Both the position numbers and the translations under genes were made by a program. Positions 1 to 7,185 of a DNA stretch of 43,842 nt are shown here, piece by piece (the first letter of the stretch is position 1; each line of letters opens with the position of its first letter). Under the pieces are notes generated by a model that ran no database searches, had not been told where the DNA came from, and saw only the letters and a program-made list of their open reading frames with translations. The stretch comes from Candidatus Kapaibacterium sp. (GTDB taxonomy: Bacteria; Bacteroidota; Ignavibacteria; Kapaibacteriales; UBA2268): NCBI GenBank assembly GCA_026390695.1, contig JAPLFL010000124.1:1-43842 (forward strand), in the 5' to 3' direction.

Positions 1-393
1 GTCCGGTCTGATGCCATTGATGTCGGCTTTGTAATTAAATTCAATGTCAAATTCCCGAAATGACCTGACAAAGGCTAAGGCAATATCATACTTCATACTC
101 TCGTGAATAGCGTTGTTATAGCTCTTTGGCTCTTTATCTCGCTGCTCGCATCTCCGGTCGATATAGTCTGAGCCTTTCTTGGTAACAAAGTAAAAGACTT
201 CTCTTCGCTTGTTAATGACTTTGACATTGAAGGGAATTCTTTTGATCAAACCTTGCTTTTCCAGGTCTTTAAAGCACACTGTCGGCCACTGTACAGCACC
301 ATCATAGCTTTTGGCTTGCGGTGAGTAGAAATTATTAATGGAACCAGCTTTGATGGTTATGAGGTCATTTAAAATTTGTTTGGCAGTGTGCAT
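1..393 (-). CDS. Replication-relaxation-like mobilization protein, C-terminus outside the window
   Basis: The frame is open for 131 codons from an ATG at 393 to the window edge, so the C-terminal part is missing. The first 80 or so residues look like a winged helix: helices, then a beta hairpin around VFYFVTKKG. After this come H97-E-S-M-K-Y-D-I-A-L and a final G-I-R-P-D. A His-containing helix followed by a (K/R)PD motif is typical of the replication-relaxation (MobC-like) family, in which a DNA-binding winged helix precedes an endonuclease-like fold; such proteins help relaxases or plasmid replication. The assignment rests on this pattern only. It could be another winged-helix protein. A stretch rich in palindromes lies directly upstream, which fits a mobilization or replication region. 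Confidence 0.5.
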   Translation of the reverse strand, partial: MHTAKQILNDLITIKAGSINNFYSPQAKSYDGAVQWPTVCFKDLEKQGLIKRIPFNVKVINKRREVFYFVTKKGSDYIDRRCEQRDKEPKSYNNAIHESMKYDIALAFVRSFREFDIEFNYKADINGIRPD

Positions 394-485
394 ATATCTT
401 GAAAATTAATTATTAATGAACAAAAGTGGCTACAGCAGAGCGTTTGACCATAACAAATAGAAAAACAATTTTAAATACAAAAAAA

Positions 486-558
486 CTGATTATATCCGAT
501 GATATTAACTCTTCGGAGTTATCCGAATATTAGTTAATAGTCTTTGATTAATAATCAG
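486..558. repeat. Triple nested inverted repeat (cruciform candidate)
   Basis: Three perfect stems share one centre. The outer stem is CTGATTAT (486-493) with ATAATCAG (551-558). The middle stem is TATTAACT (503-510) with AGTTAATA (532-539). The inner stem is TTCGGA (512-517) with TCCGAA (522-527) around the loop GTTA. It lies 93-165 bp upstream of the start of the minus-strand mobilization-like gene. It could be a nick region or origin, an operator for that gene, or an RNA hairpin in its leader. Confidence 0.6.
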
Positions 559-813
559 TAATTGTAATTTAGGTAGTCTGGTGGCTTCAATTGTAGCTCT
601 GTTATTATTTTCTCGCATCTTTAAATCTTTGTCAAGGACTTATTTTATTATTCTCTTTCAATGCTCCGAAAGCCACAACCAATGCTTAGTTAGAAGCTAT
701 TATCTAACTCAAAATTATATATTGGCTTTTATATGAAAACACGGAATATGGCAACCAGTGCGGCTATACAGTGATAGTCAGACAGAGGGAATGGTTTATT
801 TATTATTTATTAA

Positions 814-950
814 GTTCAATTTTTGTCCCGGAACGGGCAGCAAATGACGTTTATCGAAGTGTCCGCGTTAGCAACGTAGGAAACGGTATTTGCTGTCCGT
901 TTTTGATTCTGTGCTCTCAGAGCCACAATCAAACGGACGATAAATTGAAC
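814..950. ncRNA. Candidate structured RNA or multi-hairpin DNA element
   Basis: A closing stem GTTCAATTT (814-822) / AAATTGAAC (942-950) encloses three hairpins. The first is CCCG-GAA-CGGG at 827-837. The second pairs 838-852 with 881-895 at 14 of 15 positions including one wobble, and its loop holds a small CGTT-AGC-AACG hairpin. The third pairs 896-902 with 931-937 and continues as a shorter imperfect stem towards a tip near 917. The strand of transcription, if any, is not known. No reverse transcriptase or transposase gene is next to it in the window. Confidence 0.35.
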
Positions 951-1059
951 ACAATTAGTTTTTTGCCGAATATTCGGTTAAAATACATCATTATGGCTTC
1001 TGGTGGTACTGTGAAGATTTGTAAAGTAAAGTAGATGCTGTGGGGTTTATGGAAGAGTT

Positions 1060-1218
1060 TTATTTAGGTTTATAATTCCTAATTATAACTATGAGGATGT
1101 ATTGAAAATAAGGCATTCCTTCATACGCAAAAAAGGCCAGATTTGGTAAAGAAAGAACAATAGCGGCAATTAAATTAATTCCGATTACTTGAAACCAACT
1201 CCCGGCAGATTGCTTTTT
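1060..1218 (-). pseudogene. Possible C-terminal remnant of a membrane protein
   Basis: Fifty-two codons are open on the minus strand without a start codon. The translation contains a plausible hydrophobic helix (INLIAAIVLSLPNLAFFAY) and ends in a basic tail. It has no upstream partner and may be chance in AT-rich DNA. Confidence 0.15.
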
Positions 1219-1521
1219 TCAAATATTTTTTGTATGCTTAATTAGTAATTTTCATATAACGTTTGAAACTGCTTCTGTTTGTACTTATGATCATTGTACG
1301 TCCGGTCCAAAGGCAGTTCTATTAAATGTATTTTTTTTGCCAATAAACAGTTAGAAGTTTTTGGAACACTCCAATTGAATTATCAACCTTGCTTCATTCG
1401 CTTCTATGGCGGTAAATAGAAGAGAGAGGAATTAAGATACCAATAAAGGAGACTTTAGAATTAATAGGAATGAGTAAATGAACGATAACTAATACTACAA
1501 AGAGTTCAAAAAACGTTGATA

Positions 1522-1549
1522 TTTGCAAGAGAAAAATTTTGTAAATTTG
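1522..1549 (+). promoter_or_regulatory. Bacteroidota-type promoter candidate for the HIT operon
   Basis: TAAATTTG at 1542-1549 fits the Bacteroidota -7 consensus TAnnTTTG. TTTG at 1522-1525 could serve as the -33 element, although the 16-bp gap is shorter than usual. It lies about 190 bp upstream of the HIT gene, on the correct strand. Confidence 0.35.
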
Positions 1550-1741
1550 CACTATCATTTATTTAAAGTATGCAATTAAATAAATAAATAAATGAGTAAG
1601 TGGCAAGTATAAAAAAATGAAATGATTATAATTAAATTAGCAGATAAAATACATTGTAAAAGGATAGAAAAATTATTTTGAGACAATAAAACCAGAAAAT
1701 CGAATAGATTATCAAATTAAAAAGGTTAACTTTACAAAAAT

Positions 1742-2371
1742 ATGGAAAAAGAAGTTATTAGAAATTACCATAGGAAAGAATTTTATAACGAAATTCTTTT
1801 TGAAAGCGAAAACTTTATTGTAATACCATCTCTTGGTTCACTGGTTGAGGGATGGCTGCTTATAGTTCCAAGGCATGAATATTTATCGTTACTATGCATT
1901 AACAATGATTCTCTTCTAAATGAATTAGTTGAACTTTCTAATTTTGTTGGCGAGTTGATGGTAAAAGAATTTGGCTGTGTAACCATGTTTGAACACGGAG
2001 CAACACATCCTAATAGCACTATTGGATGTGGGGTTGATTTTGCTCATTTACACCTAGTGCCGATTAACTTTGACTTACTTCAAGGTGTAGAGAAATTTTT
2101 TAATTTGAGTTATGAATGGAGAAAAGTTTCAGGTTTAAAAGACGCAATAGGCACGTTAGAAAAAGGGCTTGAATACCTTTTCCAAAAAGACAACTTAGGA
2201 AATTCTGTTATTACACAGAGCGAAAATATTCAAAGCCAACTTTTTAGAAAAGTAATTGCCTATTATCTTGAAACGCCTGAAAAATATGACTGGAAGAAAT
2301 TTTATGAAATGGATAATGTTTCCAAGACTATAAGTAGATTCAAAAAATACTATTCAGAAGTTAAACTATGA
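1742..2371 (+). CDS. HIT-family nucleotide hydrolase/transferase with altered triad
   Basis: The 209-residue protein has a HIT fold signature: GWLLIVPRHEYLSL at residues 37-50, FEHGA at 83-87 and DFAHLHLVP at 99-107. HIT proteins act on nucleotide phosphoanhydride or phosphoramidate bonds through the motif H-x-H-x-H-x-x. Here the first His is Phe100, while the nucleophile-position His102 and the third His104 remain. About 90 residues after the motif form a mostly helical tail of unknown role. It is the first gene of a three-gene unit, 10 bp before the membrane protein gene. The ATG is preceded by an A-rich stretch without a clear Shine-Dalgarno sequence, which is common in this group. The HIT assignment is firm; substrate and pathway are unknown. 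Confidence 0.8.
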   Translation: MEKEVIRNYHRKEFYNEILFESENFIVIPSLGSLVEGWLLIVPRHEYLSLLCINNDSLLNELVELSNFVGELMVKEFGCVTMFEHGATHPNSTIGCGVDFAHLHLVPINFDLLQGVEKFFNLSYEWRKVSGLKDAIGTLEKGLEYLFQKDNLGNSVITQSENIQSQLFRKVIAYYLETPEKYDWKKFYEMDNVSKTISRFKKYYSEVKL

Positions 2372-2381
2372 GATCCTGAAC

Positions 2382-2939
2382 ATGAGCCAAGCAGATGATA
2401 CTACTGGATTCTCTCCATATGATCTTACAGACGGGAGGGTACAAGGAAATTGGAAGTCCAGATACGTTGACGAAGCAGCTCAAAAAGAAATTAAATGGGA
2501 GAGAAATTATTTAATAGTTATTTTCTGCAGTTGCTTAGTACTTTCAGTTTTGATTGGTATATTATTAAAAAATTTTTCAACGAAACTTGGCTTTGATACA
2601 ACAAATATAAGTAATTATTTCTTTGCATGGGCAGGAGGGACATTGGGAGGAACATTGTTTTCCGCCAAATGGTTAATTCATACTATTGCAAAAAACACTT
2701 GGAATATTGACAGGCAGATATGGCGAATTTTTACACCCCATCTATCTGCTTCTTTAGCACTTGTTTTTATTGTTCTAATAAATTCTGAAATGATAAATAT
2801 CGCAACACCAAAAAGTTTAACAATCCACAAGTGCTTTGGTATTGGTTTTCTTGTTGGATACTTTTCTGATAACGCAATTGGTAAATTAACAGAACTAGCA
2901 CAAGTAGTTTTTGGTAGTGGTTTAAGTCATAAAAAATAA
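2382..2939 (+). CDS. Four-helix membrane protein of the HIT operon
   Basis: This 185-residue protein has about 43 polar residues at the N-terminus and then four hydrophobic segments near 44-63, 76-100, 122-140 and 151-172. The second contains a small-residue run WAGGTLGGTLFSAKW that could pack helices tightly or line a pore. No known family was recognised. It starts 10 bp after the HIT gene and ends 16 bp before the dikinase-MazG gene, so the three are almost certainly co-transcribed. By analogy with other small membrane proteins beside nucleotide-handling enzymes it might be an effector or a sensor. That role is inference only; it could equally be a transport or anchoring subunit. Confidence 0.65.
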   Translation: MSQADDTTGFSPYDLTDGRVQGNWKSRYVDEAAQKEIKWERNYLIVIFCSCLVLSVLIGILLKNFSTKLGFDTTNISNYFFAWAGGTLGGTLFSAKWLIHTIAKNTWNIDRQIWRIFTPHLSASLALVFIVLINSEMINIATPKSLTIHKCFGIGFLVGYFSDNAIGKLTELAQVVFGSGLSHKK

Positions 2940-2955
2940 TACCTTAAATTAGTTT

Positions 2956-5445
2956 ATGAACACGAATGATATCCTACTATTTAGCGAGCATTTTAGTTCA
3001 ACAATTCAAAATAAGAACTTAAAAGAATTAGTCGGACAGAAAGGCAAGGGTTTATTGGGTTGTGTCAAAGAAGACACCCCGCCTTTCGCTATTATTACTT
3101 TTGATTTCTTCAGAGAATACTTAAATTATGAAATAAATGCTAAGAATCTTCTAGTGGAAATAGCTAAAGATATTACCAATGCTTTTGATAAACTTGGAGT
3201 CAAAAAGTTAATTGTTCGTTCCAGTGCAAAAATAGAAGGGTTTGACGAGAGAGGTTTTTACGAAAGTATTGAGAACGAAATCCAAACGAATGATTTAAAA
3301 TCTACTATTGAATTATCATTAGCTAAAAACAAATCAAATGTTTCCGTGTCTAAAGGCAACGAGTTTGCATTAATAATTCAACAATTAATTACACCAAAAT
3401 TATTGGGACATCTTTCAAACGAAAGAAGAGTAAGTAGAAATCGAACTGATTGGTTACTTGAAATTGTAAATGAAAAGGGAGAGTTTTCTGATAGTGTAAA
3501 GTTTGACATCTCAACTATCAAGACGGTGACTACTCCTATTAGTTTATACTGCTCATCAAAACAAGACCTTATTCAACAATTAAAAGTTTTTGCTGCACAT
3601 AGCAAGTCCAACGAAAGTAGATTTCATTATGAATGGGTCTGGGATGGGGCTCGATTTTGGATAGTGCAAAAAGATATTGAAGGAAATACAACTAAAGGAA
3701 CTGCCCCCGGCTCAAATTGGTCTCAAAGAAAACCACTCATCTGCTCTTTTCAACCAAAAGTTCTTCATCATTTTAAGGAAATAAACCATAATTGGAAAAA
3801 GATTGAATGTGTTGAAACATTTAAGGCTTGCCGTTTCCCTCAGGGTGATATTTACGCTCTTGAAGGTTCTAAAGTAATAACTGAATTAATTCAGCAAAAA
3901 AGGAATGAGGATCTGACTGCAGACCTTAGTGAATTATTGCAGTATCCGATTGTGATAAGAATGGATATTGCAACATCAGATAATTATGGCGGAGTTCTTT
4001 TGCCCAGAACAGAGACTATTTTTTCTTTAAAAGAGGCATTTGATTTTTTACAGCTCTATTCAAAAATATTTTCAGAACTTGGAGTTAATACTAATGATTT
4101 TTGCTTCTTGATTCATAGGTTTATTATTTCTAAATCCTGTGCTCTTGCATTTGCAAAACCTAGACTTCCGAGAGTTCGTATTGATTCCACTTGGGGGATA
4201 GTTGATGGATTATACTACCATCCCCATGATTCTTTTGAGTTTAATTCGACAAATAAAACTACTAAGAAAAAAATAAGATGCAAAACTGAATACTTAGATG
4301 TTGACGAGACTGGGAAATGGTTTTCAAAAAAAAGTGGTTCAGATTGGGATTGGGCAGAATCACTAAATGCTTTACAAATAAAAGAAATATCCAGCTTTAC
4401 AACTGCTATCGCTAATTTTTTAGATAAGTCGGTTACAGTAATGTATTTTGTTGATGTGGATGTAAATACAGGGTATCCGTCATTACTTCCTTGGTTTTAC
4501 ACAACAGAAGAAATTCCTGATTCAAGCGAAAAATTTACTGATGTTATTTTTTCAGGAGTTAGTGGATTAGTAACTTGTATTGATGATTTTGAACTTCTCA
4601 AAGAGAAGATTTCCTCAGGCACAATAACAGGTAAATTCTCTATAAAAATTAAATTAAACCCCGATATTTTGCGTGAGAAACATTTTATTGAAAGCATCGG
4701 AAACTATTGTAAAGAGAAAAACATCTCTGTTGAATTAGATGGGAGCATTCTATCTCATACATACTACATTCTTAAAAAATGCGGAGCAAGAGTCAAAAGT
4801 ATCGATCCTTTTGACCCGACATATAAAAAACAAAAGTTTTATAAGCTTGTAAGGGACCATATCCCAATTTACATAGAATCAAAAGGTGAAACAGCAAAAA
4901 CATTTCAATTAGAGGCTAGAGAACTATTAAAATTTTTAAAGGGAAAAGCTATTGAGGAATCGTATGAATTTTTTTGGGAAGAGGATGAGGATAAGACCAT
5001 TGAGGAATTAGCAGACATATATGAAGTTATAAGAGGTACTTGTAAGATATTTGGTATTAATATTGAAGAACTTATCGCAATTGCTGATAAAAAATTAGAG
5101 AAAAAGGGAGGATTCGAGAAGGGTATTTTTTTGTTAGAAACTTCCGAGGAGGCTTTGATAAAAGTCATTTCTCATGATGAACAACAAACTCTTAATTTAA
5201 GTTTTGATGAAAATCCAATTTTAGCAAACAAACCATACAAGCTACCACAAAATTTAAATCTAATTCAATCATCCGAGAATTATCTAGAGCTTCCTTATAT
5301 AGCCCCTTCCACTGAAAAAAGAATTGTTCAGGAAATTAAAATTGGTAATCAGGTTTTGATTATAGAATACAAAACAAGATTTATCTCCATTAAATTAAAA
5401 GATGAAAAACCATCAGAAGACATTAAACAACCTTCATTGTTTTAA
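2956..5445 (+). CDS. PEP-synthase-like ATP-grasp / phosphohistidine protein fused to MazG-like pyrophosphohydrolase
   Basis: The 829 residues show three parts. Residues 1 to about 240 resemble the nucleotide-binding half of PEP synthase/PPDK: LVGQKGKGLLGC near 25, a proline before AIITFDFF, VRSSAKIEGFDERGFYESI near 83-102, and YEWVWDGARFWIVQKD near 225-240, which matches the conserved EW...LQ end of that domain. Near residues 594-615, DGSILSHTYYILKKCGARV resembles the swivelling phosphohistidine domain (pattern G-x-x-SH), with His about 601. Residues 627-730 are a MazG-like domain of the KLVRDxIP type, with KLVRDHIP, EESYEFFWEE, EELADIYEV and KKGGFEKGI; these acidic residues bind Mg and pyrophosphate. 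The PEP-binding TIM barrel of true PEP synthase is not seen. The protein probably phosphorylates or pyrophosphorylates an unknown acceptor and hydrolyses an NTP-like molecule. It is the last gene of the operon. Confidence 0.75.
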   Translation: MNTNDILLFSEHFSSTIQNKNLKELVGQKGKGLLGCVKEDTPPFAIITFDFFREYLNYEINAKNLLVEIAKDITNAFDKLGVKKLIVRSSAKIEGFDERGFYESIENEIQTNDLKSTIELSLAKNKSNVSVSKGNEFALIIQQLITPKLLGHLSNERRVSRNRTDWLLEIVNEKGEFSDSVKFDISTIKTVTTPISLYCSSKQDLIQQLKVFAAHSKSNESRFHYEWVWDGARFWIVQKDIEGNTTKGTAPGSNWSQRKPLICSFQPKVLHHFKEINHNWKKIECVETFKACRFPQGDIYALEGSKVITELIQQKRNEDLTADLSELLQYPIVIRMDIATSDNYGGVLLPRTETIFSLKEAFDFLQLYSKIFSELGVNTNDFCFLIHRFIISKSCALAFAKPRLPRVRIDSTWGIVDGLYYHPHDSFEFNSTNKTTKKKIRCKTEYLDVDETGKWFSKKSGSDWDWAESLNALQIKEISSFTTAIANFLDKSVTVMYFVDVDVNTGYPSLLPWFYTTEEIPDSSEKFTDVIFSGVSGLVTCIDDFELLKEKISSGTITGKFSIKIKLNPDILREKHFIESIGNYCKEKNISVELDGSILSHTYYILKKCGARVKSIDPFDPTYKKQKFYKLVRDHIPIYIESKGETAKTFQLEARELLKFLKGKAIEESYEFFWEEDEDKTIEELADIYEVIRGTCKIFGINIEELIAIADKKLEKKGGFEKGIFLLETSEEALIKVISHDEQQTLNLSFDENPILANKPYKLPQNLNLIQSSENYLELPYIAPSTEKRIVQEIKIGNQVLIIEYKTRFISIKLKDEKPSEDIKQPSLF

Positions 5446-5567
5446 TTAAAAAAATGTATTGACTCTGATTAAATTTTAATATTAAAAAATTTCTAATCAA
5501 GGAGTTTGAAAAAATAGTAAGGAATATTTATAATTGAATTATATTGTATTATTCTATTTAATCAGTC

Positions 5568-5753
5568 CTACTCCATAGTTTTCAGCAGTCTATTTAGAAT
5601 TTTCAAATTCTCTAAATAATCGCAATAGTTCAGTGCCAGCAGTGGCAGCTCTATTTGAAACTCGTAGTCCTTAAAAATTAACTTCTGATGTAATACAATG
5701 TCGGCGGCACTTAAATCGCTACCAGATCCAATATCAGACTGATAATTAATTGA
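5568..5753 (-). pseudogene. C-terminal gene fragment, family unknown
   Basis: The minus strand is open for about 61 codons ending with a stop at 5568-5570, without a start codon. The translation looks protein-like: SDLSAADIVLHQKLIF, then an amphipathic helical end CDYLENLKILNRLLKTME. It is probably the 3' end of a gene whose front was lost when the element was rearranged. The family was not recognised. Confidence 0.3.
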
Positions 5754-5904
5754 TTAATACAAATTTTATTAGCCGAATTTTCGAACAACATGCAATATTT
5801 GGTTTCTGGTGCTGCTTTACACTTATTTAATGATTAGAAAAGAAAGGAATTTGTCCCAAACTTAATTGAAATATCCTATTAACATTATGACAGTTTATAA
5901 AATT

Positions 5905-5922
5905 GGGGACATATTGGGGACA
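5905..5922. repeat. Direct repeat pair GGGGACA, 11-bp period
   Basis: GGGGACA occurs at 5905-5911 and 5916-5922. Paired short direct repeats of this kind are often integrase arm-type sites at element ends. A second pair with the same 11-bp period lies on the other side of the tRNA fragment. Confidence 0.4.
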
Positions 5923-6038
5923 AATTATAGTAAAAAATAGAGAAATTAGAGGATTTGATGGAAAATAGTGCAAAGCTTAAATATTTGAGAATACTATAAG
6001 TTATTGAAATATAAAAAGCCATAAAAAACTAGGGCTTA

Positions 6039-6085
6039 TGATTTGTAATCAGCAGGTCGTTGGTTCAAGTCCGACAAGTGGCTCA
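6039..6085 (+). other. Attachment-site remnant: 3' part of tRNA-Thr (anticodon UGU)
   Basis: From the anticodon stem onwards this reads as a tRNA-Thr. It has loop TTTGTAA with anticodon TGT (6044-6046), the variable region, a T arm GTTGG-TTCAAGT-CCGAC that pairs fully with one wobble, and the 3' acceptor strand AAGTGGC. There is no D arm, and only three anticodon stem pairs remain, so it is not a working tRNA. A GCCAT upstream (6018-6022) could pair with the acceptor end, but only about 12 nt remain for the D arm. Tyrosine recombinases commonly use tRNA 3' ends as attB, leaving such a fragment at the distal end of the element. Confidence 0.7.
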
Positions 6086-6097
6086 CCGCAATAGAAG

Positions 6098-6133
6098 AGG
6101 CTCCCCAAAGATTTGAGGAGCCTTATTTTTTTT
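6098..6133 (+). terminator. Rho-independent terminator after the tRNA fragment
   Basis: AGGCTCC (6098-6104) pairs perfectly with GGAGCCT (6117-6123) over a 12-nt loop and is followed by a TTATTTTTTTT tract. It probably ended the tRNA-Thr transcript. On the minus strand it follows the integrase stop codon, but there it lacks the T tract. Confidence 0.7.
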
Positions 6134-6138
6134 CCCTT

Positions 6139-6157
6139 GGCTACGAAATGGCTACGA
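6139..6157. repeat. Direct repeat pair GGCTACGA, 11-bp period
   Basis: GGCTACGA begins at 6139 and again at 6150, between the tRNA terminator and the integrase stop codon. The position and the spacing suggest a recombinase arm site, paired with the GGGGACA doublet on the other side of the tRNA fragment. Confidence 0.4.
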
Positions 6158-6166
6158 TTTGAAAAA

Positions 6167-7129
6167 TTACACAACCACTTGCAAATAGCGCTGTGTGGTG
6201 AGAATTGAACTGTGTCCAAGTAAGACAGAAACCTCGAAAAGTGGCTTCCCTTGTTTAGATAGCAAACTTGCGTATCTATGTCTAAGATTATGATAACCCC
6301 AAACCTGCATGTTAAGCGCTTTTAACCGTTTTTCTAAAAATCTTGGCAACTCTGACCAACGGCTAAACACCCTCTCAGTTTTGTCTTTTGGTGTTATCAA
6401 AGATTTTATACACTCTGGTTTTGGGACTTTTCTTGGGACCAAATCCGAGTTATAACTCTTCCTTGTATAAAGAACAACATCGTTTTTTATAATGTCATTA
6501 AACGTAAGTCTGATAGCCTCGTTTATACGGGCTCCAGTATCTCTGACAAAACATATCAATAGCCTTTCCTCTTGATCGCAAACATTGAGTAATGCTTCAA
6601 TATCAGCGTCGGTCGGGATGTATTTAAGATTCTTCTTTACAGAATAAAACCTTACTCCCCGACAAGGATTAACAATGTGCATATCCAGAATATCAATCCC
6701 TTGATTGAACAGGGCTTTAACGACTCTTAATAGAGCATTGACAGCGTAATTATCCAGATTTTTGTTTTTTAGCTCATTTGCATAGTCAATCAATAAGTTA
6801 TTAATGTCACTTTTAGAAACATCTTTAACGAATTTATCGCCTAAGAATAGAAGCAACCGTTTCAAATAGGAATCGTTTTCAGTACAGTATTTCTTACTTT
6901 TCTTGGCAGTTAAATACTCTATTCTCTTAGCGACAAGTTCTGATAACTGTATATCTTGATAGACCGGGAGCTTTGTTTGAGCGTCTAATAGATTTTGGTG
7001 CTCTCTTTCGGCTTTTTTAGCCGCTCCCTTTGTTTCATAAATACATTTACTAAAATAGGTTTTATTGTGACAGTCAAACTTATAATACCACACAACTCCT
7101 TTTGCCAGCTTTCGGCTATACTGCGCCAT
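6167..7129 (-). CDS. Tyrosine recombinase / phage-type integrase
   Basis: The 320-residue protein has the layout of an integrase. It starts with a short N-terminal arm-binding-like part (residues 1-50), then a SAM-like core-binding domain (about 60-160) and a catalytic domain with Arg201 (TGARINEA), His280-x-x-Arg283 (HNLRHRYAS), His306 (LGHSS) and the nucleophile Tyr315 near the C-terminus. All key residues are present, so it is probably active. The start at 7129 is supported by AAAGGTGATG just upstream. The gene points towards the tRNA-Thr fragment 80 bp away, which is the expected place for its att site. Directly upstream, the sequence switches at about 7186 into a truncated Rhs gene, so its element seems to have been cut or to have landed in an Rhs locus. 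Confidence 0.92.
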   Translation of the reverse strand: MAQYSRKLAKGVVWYYKFDCHNKTYFSKCIYETKGAAKKAEREHQNLLDAQTKLPVYQDIQLSELVAKRIEYLTAKKSKKYCTENDSYLKRLLLFLGDKFVKDVSKSDINNLLIDYANELKNKNLDNYAVNALLRVVKALFNQGIDILDMHIVNPCRGVRFYSVKKNLKYIPTDADIEALLNVCDQEERLLICFVRDTGARINEAIRLTFNDIIKNDVVLYTRKSYNSDLVPRKVPKPECIKSLITPKDKTERVFSRWSELPRFLEKRLKALNMQVWGYHNLRHRYASLLSKQGKPLFEVSVLLGHSSILTTQRYLQVVV

Positions 7130-7185
7130 TTCATCACCTTTTTTTAAAGAACAAATAAATATTTAGATTAATTTAATTTTAACTT

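Larger units (their letters stand above)
394..1741. other. 1.35-kb non-coding region rich in inverted repeats
   Basis: No convincing gene lies between the mobilization-like gene and the HIT operon. The region holds a triple nested inverted repeat at 486-558, a small AGTTAG/CTAACT hairpin at 688-709, a multibranch fold candidate at 814-950, and a perfect 12-bp palindrome CCGAATATTCGG at 966-977. Around 1440-1530 the + strand could encode a degenerate helix-turn-helix-like stretch (ETLELIGMSK, stop, TIT), perhaps the remains of an excisionase-type gene. A promoter candidate sits near 1522-1549. An 87-codon open frame at 771-1034 overlaps the structured part and is not believed. Confidence 0.5.
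5446..6038. other. Intergenic region before the tRNA fragment
   Basis: This AT-rich stretch has no intact gene. It holds a likely gene fragment on the minus strand (5568-5753) and a pair of GGGGACA words 11 bp apart at 5905-5922. It separates the HIT operon from the tRNA-Thr fragment and is probably the end of an integrated element. Confidence 0.5.

Noticed and set aside
771-1034. 87-codon open frame on the plus strand
   Set aside because: It overlaps the strong nested hairpins, the residue mix is not protein-like, and it has no ribosome-binding site. Its end (MASGGTVKICKVK) faintly resembles a T9SS tail but nothing before it does.
2956-5445. Standard phosphoenolpyruvate synthase
   Set aside because: The PEP/pyruvate barrel is missing, and a MazG-like domain replaces it.
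6018-6085. Complete tRNA-Thr gene
   Set aside because: The 5' side has only partial acceptor pairing and no room for a D arm, so only a 3' fragment is claimed.
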